Shown: positions 45,650 to 57,389, numbered from the stretch's first letter. The stretch is DNA of 64,000 nt from Symbiodinium natans (GCA_905221605.1 CAJNDS010002201.1:347522-411521); one strand, 5' to 3'. Translations and numbers: made by a program. The notes: generated from the letters alone by a model not told the origin.

Positions 45650-46410
45650 GTGGCGGCTGAGGCACTGCTCTACCGGCCAACCACTTCCTCCTCCTCCTCC
45701 TCCTTCCGCAGCCGATCATAGTGTCCAGGACACACAAGTCAGATCAAGCAACCCCAGGCCAACTTCATTTCATCACCAACCCTTCGCTGCCCAGCTCCTT
45801 CTTCCAGCCGCAGCAGCCGTTCAGCTTCATCTGCTTTCGCAGGCATGCCTTTGATTCACCAGTGATCCGGCTACAGAGAGTGACAAGCTCTCAACCTCAT
45901 GCCACCAGGGTGCTCAGAATAAAGCATGTGCTGCCGAGCTCAGCAAGGGTGTGTTCGGAGCTGCTTCCATCGAGCCTACATGCCAAAGGTTGAGGCACCA
46001 TTTGCACTTCCTGCCGGGCAACTTGTCAAAGAGCGATCTCTCAAAGCACAGGTTTGCTTCTACAGGCGACGCAAGACAAAAACATAGTTCATGCAATGAC
46101 ATCCCATGCATCCAGTTTTCCCGCAGGGCTGTGCCAATAGCATCTGTGTTTCAACACTTTCCCTGTTGACCCTTGGCTGGCCCCTTCTTCTTCCTCCTCC
46201 GCGGGGGCCCAGCACCTACGGACCGACGGAAGCCGAGAACCTTGCTACGTTCTCAGGCTTGGTCCACTTCACCTGCGACGTTGCACCGCTGTCAGGCCGC
46301 CTCGCTCGCAGGCATTGAGCCTCAGCTCAACATTCACATCGCACCCGTCCGATGAAACATAGCCATGAACTTTTCATCGTGCAGTCGGAAAGTTCCCAGC
46401 ATCACCAAAC
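45650..46410. other. No gene seen
   Basis: Short frames only, plus a (TCC)n run near 45685-45705. Confidence 0.45.
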
Positions 46411-47036
46411 TTAATCGCAAACGACAAAGTGTGAGAGCATGTGCCTGATCTCCACGACAATATCATGGACAACAAGAACAACACAGCTCCGAGCCGTGGC
46501 ACAGCTTGTGAGCCAGGCTGTTGAGACGAAGGCATCCGCTGTCAGCACCCGGACTGTGGCACCGATGTCGGTCGAGACAGCCGGCCGGAAGTTAATCAAC
46601 TCGTTGGTGGGGTCCTTCATCTTAAGCACAGAGCTTCCGAGCAACTTCCCGCATCTACGGAGCCAAGAGCAGTCCTGGTAGTGCTCAGGGGACATCAATG
46701 AGTGCACGCCAAGGAAATGCCAACGCCAGCTCCTAAGCTGCACGCAGCATCCAAACACGCTTCCAAAAACATAACTTCTCCAACATACGCTGTCCTCATA
46801 CCGGAACAATCCTACCTGCCGCGGGCTCATGAACGTCATGAACTGTGACTGGTTGTGGCAATCTGGGCGAGCCATCGGACCAACAACAGAAGGTCCCCAA
46901 AACTCCCATGTTTTCTTCACCAGGCACGACTGCGAGGAGATAGTCAGCGCGGCAAGCTCTAACCGCATCTGCACGCCCTCCCGGACCAAGTGCAAAACGA
47001 GGATAACACGCTGACCTGACACATCTGCGTCCCTGA
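46411..47036 (-). CDS. Uncharacterised protein exon, 200 codons open
   Basis: A single uninterrupted minus-strand frame of about 209 codons. It begins after a possible acceptor (GATGTGTCAG) with RVILVLHLVREGVQMRLELA. Further segments are VKKTWEFWGPSVVGPMA, FMTFMSPRQVGLFRYED and NELINFRPAVSTDIGATVRV. Hydrophobic stretches near 46790-46740 and 46480-46430 could be membrane helices. Parts of the frame may be intronic (a donor at the RQ|V position is possible). No family recognised. Confidence 0.45.
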
Positions 47037-47459
47037 GCACAGCTTCACTACCCCTCGGCCCTTTGAGATTAGGGTTAGGGAGCCTCGTGGCGACAGACGG
47101 AAAGGTGCAGGGCGTCCAGTCTCCGGCGCGGCTGCGGAGCTAACCTGGTGCTGGCTCTGCGAAAAAGTTCTCGATGGTGGACACATGGAGTCGAGACAGA
47201 GTCTGAGTGCTATGTTCTTCCCATCGGCCGAGGCAGGTGGTCCCGCCCTTGCCATGCTGCTCTCTTGCACTACGGGTCGATTCGAGCTCAAGCCACTTTC
47301 CGACATGATTCCCTGTTTGAGGTTCTCTGAGAGCATGTTGGAGCACGCCGTACATTGGTGTCAGGGTGGGGGCAAAAATCGCTTTCTGACAAGATGTCGT
47401 GCAAAGAATCTGCCACGATCGAAAGAAAACAAAGGCCAAGAGCAGAAGTGAAGCTTACG

Positions 47460-47510
47460 CCGCGAACTTCTCCGAACTTCTCTGAACTTCTCAGAACTTC
47501 TCTGACATCT
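47460..47510. repeat. Dodecamer tandem repeat (GAACTTCTCTGA)n
   Basis: About four imperfect copies of a 12-bp unit. The same stretch reads as Arg-Ser-Ser-Glu-Lys-Phe on the minus strand. Confidence 0.8.
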
Positions 47511-47691
47511 TTCCACATTCCCATAGAATTCCATAGACATCGCCGACCTTCGAAGGCTTTCTCCAACCTATGAGCTGCCTCAATGGAGCCACGCGGGCCC
47601 AACTCCTCAGGCGTGCTAGTTCTGGATCAGGCAAGGAAACCCTGACACATTAGGAAACTATCCGAACATCCCTGTTGGGCATGGGAGGAGT

Positions 47692-47967
47692 TTAGGAAAC
47701 TTTGTAGGGGATTGATCCGGCGATCGACTGTATTTGCGACAGCCCAGCCTGCCACCGGCTGACCCGAAGTGTCAAGAACTGTTCGGAGAACTGTATGACA
47801 GGATACGCCAGGATACTTTCTTGATCAATGCGCCCCTTTTTTGAATCGGCCAGCAACCCAGTAGGCAAAGCATAACCTGCTGGGGGGTTTAGACAGCAGG
47901 AGAAGAAAAGGATACCAAAGGCTACCAAAAAGACAAGCTTCCCAGCCCCAGGCGAGCCAACGGCCAT
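47692..47967 (-). CDS. Small protein or first exon with signal peptide
   Basis: A 91-codon minus-strand frame starting with ATG. A hydrophobic segment (LVFLVAFGILFFSCCLN) follows a short polar start, then PPAGYALPTGLLADSKKG and a charged stretch. It looks like a secretory signal or anchor plus the start of a mature chain, so it may be exon 1 of a longer gene continuing to lower coordinates. Unrecognised. Confidence 0.4.
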   Translation of the reverse strand: MAVGSPGAGKLVFLVAFGILFFSCCLNPPAGYALPTGLLADSKKGRIDQESILAYPVIQFSEQFLTLRVSRWQAGLSQIQSIAGSIPYKVS

Positions 47968-48486
47968 TGCTCTTCCTTAGCTGAAGCTGCGTTCGGCATC
48001 CGAGGCCCCAGAGTCCCGTCACCACCCCATACAAGGAATTAAGCTGATTTATCAGACCTTTAAGGCCCTAGGGTTCCTTTCCGATCTAACCAAGAAGACT
48101 TGACAAACGACAGCTACCGCAAGCTCCCGTGGGGCTAGCTTTCGTGATCCAGGTTCCCCAGGGTTGTGATGTGTCTAACTACCCCAATTTTGCTCTTAAG
48201 CTGAGCGCTGAAGCTCTCTCGCCGCAGCTGGACTGCCTCCTAAACAACACAACATACTTCTTTCAAGCTCCGCTGTCGCACCCAACAAAGCGTTGGACCG
48301 CAGCCGATCATCCGCCAGTCCGACACACAGAAGGCCTTCAGCCAAAGCCACCATCCAAGAATTTCAACACATGAAAGGCTGCTGACACTGATCTGCTTCA
48401 CAAGGCATGCCAGTCGTGAGCAAAACTAGAGTCGACTCCTGATTAGTGTAGGCCCCAAAACCTGCCCAGGCCTTTAAGCCTTTTCT

Positions 48487-48550
48487 GGTCTCAAGCACAC
48501 CTGAAGCCTGAAGTCTTGAGGCCTTGAGGCCTTGAAGCCTTGAAGCCCTG
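48487..48550. repeat. Nonamer repeat (GCCTTGAAG)n
   Basis: Six imperfect 9-bp units with A/G variation, followed by a G-rich run at 48599-48617. Confidence 0.8.
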
Positions 48551-48619
48551 CAGCATCGTAGGCCCCCAGAAGTTGACGTGATTGTCGGGGTGCAAACCGG
48601 GGGGGCGGGGGGGGGGACC

Positions 48620-50220
48620 TCGTGCTTTGAAAACTTTGCTTTATTGAGGAGGTGCACACTAATCAGGGTTTTGACACTACTCAATAAACCAAGGCTCCAT
48701 TCAACGATAGAATTTCCAGTAGCCATCGTTCACGCCCTCTCTGGCTGGCATGGCTCTGCCCAAGCACCTGACTGGCAACTCGTACACTCTTTGGCATCTT
48801 CACCACAAAAAGCCCGTCCCTCTTCCGTGCAACTGCCTACTGCCTAAGCGATGAGCTGGCAAGTCCAGGGCACGATGCTGCCTAGCACAGTTTCCCAACC
48901 ATCCTCTCCACTGGCAACACGGCTTCCAGTTCCTAGCCAGCCAAAGTTGAGAAGTGGTGCCTTGGCAAGCGCAAGCTCTGCATCTGGCTACCCTTTCATC
49001 ATAAGATCTCAACAGGTCAGGTGGGATGCCTCATGATATCTGCCGGACATTCAGACCGCCTTTCATCAAAAAGGTTGCTGTGCGCACTTTGCATCAACGA
49101 ACTAACACAGCCCCCTCTCGAAGGGTTCCTGGTTCTCGCATAGGTACTGCAAGCACGTGGCAAGCCTTCAGGCCCAGAATGGCAGCCAGGCTGTCCTGAG
49201 TTGGTGGCTTGGTGGCTCATGTTCACCAACTTTGACGGCTTCGTCTTGAACCGGAAACCCCCCCAAAAACCCCCCAGTCTTGGCGAAGCTGAACGCCTCA
49301 AGCACACGTGAATGCTGAGAAGAACCGAACGCACGTCTCAAATGTGCCAACGACAACACTGAACCAACGCAAACGTCCCACTTGCAGGCCCCCACTCCAA
49401 ATCCGAAACGTTGGAAAATCGAATCCGGCAAACCCTGACCTCTCTTTGCCCCTGCGCGACTTCCTGGGTGTGTTGGAGCTGCCGTGCTCGGAGTCCTCGA
49501 GATGCACCGCACCAAGTACGTGCAGAAGCGCTAGACGAAGGCATCAAAGCGGGCTTACAGACACAAAGGTGGTTGGATCCTTTGCTAAATTCTTAGGGTA
49601 GGTCCTTGAGTTCGGGCCTTCAATTAAGGAGCCCCCTTAGAAGGAGCCCCCAACCCTTAACCAAGTAAGTCACCTCTGTATTGAAACCGGGTGGGTATCG
49701 CTGCCAATTTGACTTCCCAAGCTTCACTTGGCAACAGCCACACAAGCACATACAACAAGCGCAGCGAAGGTTTTGCACAGCCTGCTGACGCTGCAAGACT
49801 TTACTGCAAATCATGGCAAGCACGTCTTCCCTGCAAGCTTTTACGTCCTCCGAGTTCACTTACTCTGCCGGTTCACGGTTTCAGGTTTACTTTTCAGCCG
49901 CGCTCCGGCATCCTTTTGCGTCGCCCCCCACGGTCGCTTGTCGTATCTGCAGCCCGACCGTACAGACTGGAAACTCCGAGGTGGATCGCTCGGACCGCCG
50001 ACGTGCTTTGGAAAGCCTACTGGAGCCTGCACGCATGCGTAGCATGCATCTAGGGTCTGGGGAATATTCGCGGTCTGCTGGCTACCGGGCCTTGCAAGAC
50101 AAAGAAGACTGTGACCAAACAAGCACGCGCAAGCCCATTGCAGCAGTGCGTCTCCCTATCCTCGCAAGCAGCAACGGGATTCATGGTCGCTCGCGGCTCA
50201 CACATTCCAGCTCCCGCTAC
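48620..50220. other. No assigned gene; weak minus-strand frames
   Basis: A minus-strand frame at about 49855-49770 (SEDVKACREDVLAMICSKV) is protein-like and could belong to the F-box-type gene upstream. The remainder shows no motif. Confidence 0.4.
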
Positions 50221-50289
50221 ACTGCTAAAGAAAGCAGGCTTAACCAAAATCGTCCAAAACCCCGACTGCTTGCAAGACATTCGGGCTGT

Positions 50290-50423
50290 CCTGTGCTGAC
50301 CCGGCGCAGCAACGCAAGTTCCAGCGGACTCAAGATGAGCAGGCCTTTCCTCCAGACATCTTCCGGCAAAGAGGCAAGCAAGTCGCGGTGGTGCTCCAGT
50401 TCGGCCCGTGGGAGGCTCACAGC
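50290..50423 (-). CDS. F-box-like exon
   Basis: The minus-strand frame contains LLASLPEDVWRKGLLIL and LSPLELALLRRVST. The LP-x-D-x-W, IL-x-x-L and Arg-Val-Ser spacing is that of an F-box, the Skp1-binding motif of SCF ubiquitin ligase adaptors. A possible GA or GT donor follows the VST segment. No substrate-binding repeats (LRR, Kelch, WD) were found nearby. The match rests on a short motif, so confidence is moderate. Confidence 0.45.
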
Positions 50424-50461
50424 CGAAGCCTAGGCTGGTCGAAACATGACAACGTGGCACT

Positions 50462-50604
50462 AGAAATATTGTTAATATTATCAATAATAGTAGTAGTATT
50501 ATTTATTATTGTTATTATTTTTATGATTTTGATTGTTATTCTTATTATACATATTATTAATATTTTTAACAACAATACTACTAATGTTCTTAATTTTATT
50601 TAGG
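50462..50604. repeat. AT-rich microsatellite (TTA/ATT)n
   Basis: About 140 bp of TTATTATT and related units. Confidence 0.9.
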
Positions 50605-50728
50605 GGCCGAGCTGCTGTGCGTTTGGCCGATCCCCACCAAAACGCGTACAGACCGCTGCAAGGAAGAATGGACGGCAGCTTCGGACAGCGCCAGCCCGTG
50701 CACCCGGACATAACATGGCTTTTTCTGG

Positions 50729-50804
50729 CTGGTTCTTAGTAGAGAATGAGGGAATGAGGGATTATATAGGGTACCTCATTCCCTCATTCCCTACTAAGAA
50801 CCAG
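50729..50804. mobile_element. Short hairpin (MITE-like) element with 31-bp inverted arms
   Basis: Arms 50729-50759 and 50774-50804 are inverted copies over 31 bp with one mismatch, around a 14-bp AT-rich loop. The octamer GGCTTTTT occurs on both sides (50717-50724 and 50806-50813), which could be a target-site duplication. No coding capacity. Interpreted as a non-autonomous element; the family is unknown. Confidence 0.7.
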
Positions 50805-50814
50805 GGGCTTTTTG

Positions 50815-51765
50815 GCCGGGTTCTCTTCCGTGGGAGCGTACCACCGTAGTATTCAGCGGGAACTATTGCCGGGAGATCAGATAAGGTCTCTTCGTGCTGG
50901 GGAGACCCTCCAAACCGCATGCGAAAAAACGCACGGTGTGAGATCAATGGCGGAGGCGCAGGCAGCCGAAACCGAAGTGAGGCAAGCACTTTCAGAATGA
51001 GACTTTTGCAGTGTCTGCGCGGTTCTGGAGCCACTCAGAGCTCACCACGTCGCCTCAGCGGTCGAGGTTTGCGGCATCACCTCTCGTAGGAGTTGACGTG
51101 CTCCAGCTAAGCGGTTTCAAGACGGGTTCAGCGAGCTCACTGCTTGCGCACCGGCACGCTGCCAGATGGTCACTGCAAGGTGAAATTAGGGACGCTCTAA
51201 GAGCAGCCAACCACGAGCAGCAAATTCGAGCAAGTGGACAGCTGATTCCCGACTCCAGCGGAATGATTTCGAATGCCCCAACAATTGGTCACAAAATGAG
51301 TGCTGCCTCTAGCTAAAGCTGAATGCGACAAGCCAGTGTCCGGGCGACTTCGGTTCTCAAAGGCTGCCTAGCCTCCAACTCCTCCAACTCCTTCAAGGCC
51401 TAGCTGTCTTATGCTGTCTAAGTAGTAGTTCGCTGCATAGCCTGCAACGATGGCTACGATGGACTGCGAGTGAGATGAGGAGATGTGGCAAGGCTGGGGG
51501 CTGTTCTTGAATGCCAGACATAAGCATATGGAACAGCTGGCCTTCAGGCGATGCCGTTTACCATTCTCTCGGAAAGGTCACAGGCAATCGAATATGAGCC
51601 CGGCATAGACAATGGAACTTCTACACTCTACGCTAGGCCACAAACATCCGCAAACTGTGGCCGAGTGCTTGGGGAAACTGCCATCTCATCGCTTCAATAA
51701 ACAACCGTGCCTGCATCAGGCTTAGACGATCATTGCGCCCGCGGCCGTGCTCCGAAAAGGAACTG
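50815..51765. other. No gene seen
   Basis: A small CTCCAACTC direct repeat lies near 51375-51390. No motif in any frame. Confidence 0.45.
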
Positions 51766-52062
51766 CTACTTTCTTATCCACACATCACCATCAGCCCACA
51801 TGATAGACGTCTGCGGCTTCGTCGTGACGGTCGCATAGCGGGTCTCATCTTCCATTTGCACAACCAGAAGCCCAGAAGAACCTGGCATGAAGTGCCTATG
51901 TGCCGCAAGCTCTGTGCTAATTCTTGCCCTGATCGAGCTCAACTTTGAGGCCAGGCCACCTTCAGACAAAGGCGACGACACATCTGTCAGGCCCCACTGC
52001 GGATTCCAGAACAAGCGCGAATCACAGATCTCACCTCTGACGGCAGCTGAGAATGATCTCAC
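51766..52062 (-). CDS. C-terminal exon of an unknown protein
   Basis: The minus-strand frame runs about 98 codons to a stop at 51766 and has strong protein character: LFWNPQWGLTDVSSPLSEGG, KLSSIRARISTELAAHRHFM, VVQMEDETRYATVTTKP and WADGDVWIRK at the end. Likely a last exon entered at an AG near 52050. No family recognised. Confidence 0.5.
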   Translation of the reverse strand: MRSFSAAVRGEICDSRLFWNPQWGLTDVSSPLSEGGLASKLSSIRARISTELAAHRHFMPGSSGLLVVQMEDETRYATVTTKPQTSIMWADGDVWIRK

Positions 52063-52084
52063 AGGGGTTCAAGAAGCTTGGCTT

Positions 52085-52225
52085 GGAATGCCGGGGCTAA
52101 GCTACACTTATACTTCTATACATAAATATACACACATATATGTATATAATATCTTATATGATTACATAACTCCCCCCCCCCCCGTGGGGGGGCGGGGGGG
52201 GAGGGGGGGCGGGGGCGACGTGCGC
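52085..52225. repeat. TA/CA-rich tract followed by C-run and G-run hairpin
   Basis: 52095-52160 is an alternating TATA/CACATA tract. 52170-52182 is a C-run, followed by GT and G-rich runs up to about 52217. The C-run and G-runs can pair into a hairpin. Confidence 0.85.
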
Positions 52226-52419
52226 TGGGCTTCTGCCCTCGTTTCTTGATCTTGTGCTGGACGGCAATGCTCGTGAGAAGCTGTTGCAAGTGTTCGCATG
52301 TTCTGAGGCGCGGCGTTGGCTCTGACAGATAGCTAGAGTCTGTTGGAGCTGTAGATTAGAGTTGACTACTGGCTGGAGCTTTTGGAGCTCTTGAATCGGG
52401 CTTGGACGTTGCGATTTTT

Positions 52420-52570
52420 TTGCAGGGCCAGCAAGGTCCATCCCAGCCCCGAGGCAGCTCGCGACTTACAATGTCCACCATGTCCCCAAATCACGAGTGC
52501 CCTAAGCATATCCGCCTGAGCACACAATACCATGACGCTAATTCCGGCTTGACTCAGAAGACTTGCCAGA
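52420..52570 (-). CDS. Candidate exon, unknown
   Basis: The minus-strand segment encodes SQAGISVMVLCAQADMLRAL, then VIWGHGGHCKSRAASGLGW. Moderately protein-like; no partner exons fixed. Confidence 0.3.
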
Positions 52571-53675
52571 AGGATCTGACGAACTGAAGGAACTCGAAGG
52601 GCTGGCAAGGGACCCACATGCTTCCTACAACGACTGCATCCTTCTTCGCAAGCCACGGCAGCAACAACAGAAAAACACAGAAAATCAGGTTTGTAGACCC
52701 ACAAACACTTCAGGCGATTGCGCGCGTTTACAGCTTGCGAATCTGCCAAGGGCCCGACAATCCTGACGGAAGGTTTAGCACAGCACATCTTCCTCTTGCT
52801 CGACTATATTAAAATCAAGATCCAGTCAGGACATGGTCCATCAGTCCATGAACCATGAGAGTCCAGAACTCATCTAAGCACCCTCTGCTATGATTGTCTC
52901 AGCTTAGCCAAGAGGCCTACATGTTTGGAGTCGCATTGCCGATACCAGTTTCCCTGAAGAGACTCGGTCAAAGGCTGCTTGTCCAGACTGACACTGACGA
53001 ATGCCACATCCTGAGCTGACGTCCGAAGTGGCATGCCACGAACCCTTCCCATCTTGACATGTCTTGACATGACTGACTCATTTGTCCAAGAGCAAGAAAA
53101 GACCACTAAGAAGACAGTCCCAGGCCGGCCTTCTTCAGGTTTTTCAAGGTCTCTGGCTTGTCCTCCTCCTCGCTGGCGCAGCAGTGCGCCGCCAAAGCCG
53201 TGCCCATCGCGAGAGGGCAAGCGACAGCCGCAACGCAGGGAAGAGAGGCTTTTGAGCGCCAGGTGAAGCTGTGACTTTCTATGGAACTCTTGGATTGAAT
53301 GGCTGTGCTTAGTTCGCAGACGAGTAGGGGAGTAGGGGCGTTCAACCAATGTCTACATTCTGGGTCTGCTGAACCGAAAATTCCACATGAACGCAGTGGC
53401 ATGGATGGCCAATACGACACGTTTCCAAGCACCAAGATTAAAAACTGCTACCAGTACAGACATCTCTCAGCGCCACAAGGGTGGCGAGGTGCATGAAGAC
53501 GGCTTAGGGGCCCGGCGCTCCTTTGCCAGGACGCTTCGAGTCGATGCGAGCCTTCAAGATCTCCCAAAAAAGCGGGGGAATTTCAAGAGAGTCACAGCAC
53601 ATGACGTCACACAAACACCAGCTTAAGTTCAAGGTTGGGGGACGAACAGAGTCAGAGCTGAGAAAGATGCTGCAC

Positions 53676-54019
53676 TCAGCTTGCGGCCAAGATGATCTCA
53701 TCCTCGTCCTCATCGTCCAGCTCATCGTAAAGCTCTGTTTTTCTGCGCTCCGCATACTGCCTGGCCATGGGGTTCTTCTGGTCAGTGGCTCGGCTCTTTG
53801 CCACAACAAAACAGTGTTTAAAAACAAACATGGCTTAAACATCTTGTCCAAAATGTGCTCACAAAACTTGTCGGGCTGACGCCCGCGTCCATTCCACGAA
53901 GCGGGGTCCATCTTCGCCCAACATAGCTTTGATCTTTCGATACATAACTGGCGTGAGCTGTTCTAGCAATGCATCCCCATAATACCTCACTTCAAACCCA
54001 GTGGACGACACTCTAAGGC
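53676..54019 (-). CDS. 3' end of an unknown gene with acidic C-terminal tail
   Basis: Two exons join in phase 0. The first is about 54019-53868 (RYYGDALLEQLTPVMYRKIK, then LGEDGPRFVEWTRASARQ before a GT donor). The second is 53795-53676 (NPMARQYAERRKTELYDEL, then a DDEDEDE run and a TGA at 53678-53676). The intron is 72 nt. The Glu/Asp-rich tail and Arg-rich middle suggest a nucleic-acid- or cytoskeleton-associated protein, but no family was recognised. The 5' exons are not resolved. Confidence 0.6.
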
Positions 54020-54179
54020 GTTCAGTTCAGACCTCAGGAAGCCAAAGCAAATACCTGTTGAAGCCGGAGTTGGCATGGCAGGAAGCGCGCCGGGCGTTCA
54101 TTCGATCTGTCCTTTGTGCTTCTTTCCTTCTAGCATGAGTCGCTCATAGAATCGAGCCACCTGAGATTGAACATCTGCC

Positions 54180-56660
54180 TCTGTGACACGTCTTGTCTCC
54201 TACTCACAACCTGACTCGATACCCCGGGACGACCGTCTGCAAAATAGCGTAAAGCAGGAAGAACGCACAAAAGCAAACTAAGGCACTGGCCGAGCGGAGG
54301 GCTTTGCTGAGGCCCGTAGGGGACCAACGCAAGACTTCCTGCGCCTGGAGCTGCAAAATGTCCGTGAGAACGACAAAGTGACAAAGCCCAAGGCAAACTG
54401 CACACCTGTAACCTGCACATGTTGAGGGCACGAGCAGCTGAGAAGCACTGATGCACCCACTTTGCCCAAGCCAAACACACTAACAGTAAAAATGCCGCCT
54501 GGGGAAGCAGGTGCAACATGCGAAGACAGCCTGTGCTGACCTCCTCATTATGAGCCCGGTACCACCCGAAAATCTCACTTCTCCAGCGTCCTTTGTCACG
54601 CTGATTGGGCCACCCAAGTTGTCCGGGTAGAGCACCACAGAACTGGCCGTCAAAACTGCAGCTGCTACGCGGCTAACGCCAGTGCGTCCAAAGAGTCGTA
54701 TCTCAGCTTGTGCAATGAGGCATGCGCTGATTGCGGGAAATCTCGATCGTTTCCACGTAGGGCACACCTGCCGGCCTGGAGTGGAGCACCAGTACAGTTT
54801 AGGCCGTCTCGCCAGATGTTAGGAATATCTGGGGGGTAAGGGTGGGACTCGCCGATGTAGTTGTACCTCCCCAGCAACATGCTTCTGGCATCTATCTACC
54901 GCAAAACCGCAATGTCGATGCTCACGTTATGCAGGAGGCACAATTCTCTCTGCGTCGGCATCTCCTCACAGGCTAGGTTGAAGGCCTTCCAAGAGCAGGA
55001 AAATATGCTCACACGGCAAGCCCTTAAATGCCTTTGACACTTTGGCTTGGTCCGGCTGCCTCTCCATGCACCTTCTCCGCACAGCACGTCTCGTTCAGGC
55101 CACGGGAGATCGACCGCACAACAGCCTGGCAAAACGGCTGCTGCCTGTGTGCCATCGGAGTAGTCTAAGGCCATTGCCTCGGCAATGTCCGGGGTGTACG
55201 TCATGCTAATTCGGGTGTCCACAAGGCTGGTGTCCTCAGCTGTCATGGGAGGGTTTTGGGGTGGGGTCGGGTGACAATGCCAGGCCATGGGCTTTGGGAG
55301 CGAGTTCTGGCTTAAGCCTTCAGTCTTCGGTCGCAATCTGAAGTGTTATGGAAATCAACCTTTGGGGCAGTGCGCAACGTGGCTGCTTTCCTGACATGCG
55401 CCAGCCAAACCCACGACTGTGCAGCTTCCTCTGTGGGGTGTTGCAAATCGAGAAATGGGACATCCTGAACTGGAATCGAACTCGGAATGCAAGTGAGAAA
55501 TTATCTGTGTTTCGCAAACAAATCCTGCAGCACTTGCCTTAGTTGATCTAATGTTGAGCTCACTTATGTTTCTGTGGGTAGTGTCTAGGTCTCATCATGA
55601 GAAACGCGATGACTGTCTCAGTCTGGGCCTTTAAGGCGTGGCCTCGATACCTCTAAGACTCTATAGGCTGCCGATGGATGCCCAAAGGGGATGGGGCACT
55701 TGCCCATCCTTACCCCGTTTAGCCCCGCGATCCTGTTCAATCTTTCGCGCGCCTCTCACGGGTGGAAACAGCGCGGGGGAGTCGAATGCCACGACCCTTT
55801 CCGAGCAATCTTACACACCCACGAGTGCTTTCCACTGCGAAGTAGATGGGCTGACTCAAGGTCGTCTGGTTTGAGCTCAGTGCCGTCAGGGCAACTGCTG
55901 GAGACAGACACAAGAAGGAGACCAGACTTTTTCAAGGAGCCAGCATGTGACACTTTGAGCTTTGCTCTTGAACATCCAAGCCCTCGACCACATGCAGAGG
56001 AAGTGTCAAAGCAACACAAGCCTTGACCTTAGCAAAACATCTTCGTGCGATGTCCACATCCAAAACCTGGGGAGAAGCGAGCATTAGGCAACCGGCCCAG
56101 AGGTGGAGAAGCCAATAACGGATGGTGTTCTCCTCATCCACGGTAAGCATAGACAAGGGGCAAGACGCACACACCCTCATGGCAATCCTTCGGTCCGAAG
56201 GTATTTCCCAGCCGAAGGGTGACATACGGAAATCCGCCAGCATTGTACCTGATACAGGCTGAGGAAATTACGGTGTAGCCTAGACGTTCACGGAATCTCC
56301 CGACTTCGCAAAGAGAGTGCACGAAGCCCATACTAAAAACAGCACCTGCCGTGCCTTGATAACTGAGTAACTTCATGCTGGGCACTGTTTCAACAGCTCC
56401 TCTTCACACTCGAGTTCGTTGTCGCCACGGACACTCTTTCCCTCCGGGTGGCTGCAGGACAACTCTAAATCCCTTCTCAAGATATCTTTATTTGCCGGGC
56501 GAGCAGTAGGCGATAGCAACCTGTATCGAAAGCACCTTGTTGCTAAATGACAAAACGTGCACCTCAGCCACAACAGCTGACCAAGCACCATCTCCCAACC
56601 ACGCAGATCATATTCCTCACCTTCCATTGAGTCTCTCTGCAGCTGGCCTTCAGGTTCCAC
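54180..56660 (-). CDS. Candidate multi-exon polytopic membrane protein, unrecognised
   Basis: A series of minus-strand frames with good protein character, from high to low coordinates. About 56500-56380: DILRRDLELSCSHPEGKSV. About 56370-56240: KLLSYQGTAGAVFSMGFVHS. About 56215-56060: ENTIRYWLLHLWAGCLMLAS. About 55940-55760: SGLLLVSVSSSCPDGTELKP. About 55240-55140: RISMTYTPDIAEAMALDYSD. About 54870-54780: YNYIGESHPYPPDIPNIWRD. About 54740-54550: ISACLIAQAEIRLFGRTGVS. About 54500-54430: AAFLLLVCLAWAKWVHQCF. About 54400-54220: LRSASALVCFCAFFLLYAIL. Several helices, a possible lumenal loop and short exons suggest one or two membrane protein genes. Exact splice sites were not fixed and the stretch may contain more than one gene. 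Confidence 0.45.
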
Positions 56661-56858
56661 CGATCAAGCGGCGAGATCTGCGTTCGCATGGAACCGGATT
56701 TCCCGTGCCAGTGGGGTGTGCCACATACATGAGCCATCACGAAATCACAACAAGCAGCTGTGGTTCATGAACTCGCCTCCCGTCCAGGCCGGACTGCATC
56801 TGATTCCAGGAGCACAGGCTCACTGTGTGTTCCTGATTGCAATGTTTGACCATTCATC

Positions 56859-56963
56859 TTGGGATGTTCCCCCCCAAAACAACTAACCGTCCTTACTATG
56901 GATTATAGTACCCCGTACTATAATCCCTATGAAGGACTGTTAGCACAAGGGGGAACATCCCAA
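56859..56963. mobile_element. MITE-like element, 15-bp perfect terminal inverted repeats, 8-bp target duplication
   Basis: The element starts TTGGGATGTTCCCCC and ends GGGGGAACATCCCAA, a perfect 15-bp inverted repeat. It is flanked by the octamer CATTCATC (56851-56858 and 56964-56971). The interior is also nearly palindromic (GTCCTTACTATGGATTATAG against CTATAATCCCTATGAAGGAC). At 105 bp it cannot code for a transposase. An 8-bp duplication is typical of hAT-type mobilisation, but the superfamily is an inference. Confidence 0.85.
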
Positions 56964-57029
56964 CATTCATCAAAGAAGGAGGCTGAGGGCATGGCTGTTT
57001 TTGGAGACATCATAGACAGCATGTGAAGA

Positions 57030-57385
57030 GATAAAGACCTGAGCTTCTGGATTCCGTTAAGTTGCGCACTCTGGATCCATTGTGCAAGTGCTTTGCTGCT
57101 GGCTTCATAGGTGCAAGCATGACAAATCATGTTGAGCTGCGACTAGTGAAGTGGCTAGCAATTCCCGAAACCCATGCCATAGCAAACTAGTCCTCAGCAA
57201 ACCCCCCCCTCCCCTCCCTCCCCCAAGTATAAGATCTAAGACTGAGTTAAAGCCTCCAGCCTTCAAGGCTGGCTGCAGCCCCAACGCTCTGAAATTTTCA
57301 GATGTAAGAATGAAGTCGTGCAGGCACAGCTCCAAGATCCGTAAAGCCTCCAGCTTCTGATCCCGTCTGGGCTTTCAAAGACATT
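57030..57385 (-). CDS. Two exons of an unknown gene
   Basis: On the minus strand, about 57385-57261 encodes DQKLEALRILELCLHDFIL, then TSENFRALGLQPALK before a GC donor. About 57100-57035 encodes ASSKALAQWIQSAQLNGIQK, ending at CTCAG followed by GT. Helical character; possibly part of a repeat protein. Short palindromic copies of GCCTCCAGC lie nearby. The MITE at 56859-56963 lies just downstream, probably in an intron or the 3' flank. No family recognised. Confidence 0.45.
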
Positions 57386-57389
57386 CCAA

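Noticed and set aside
55455-55500. tRNA-like T-loop (GAGTTCGATTCC on the minus strand)
   Set aside because: Matches a B-box only; no pairing T-stem, A-box or acceptor stem around it.
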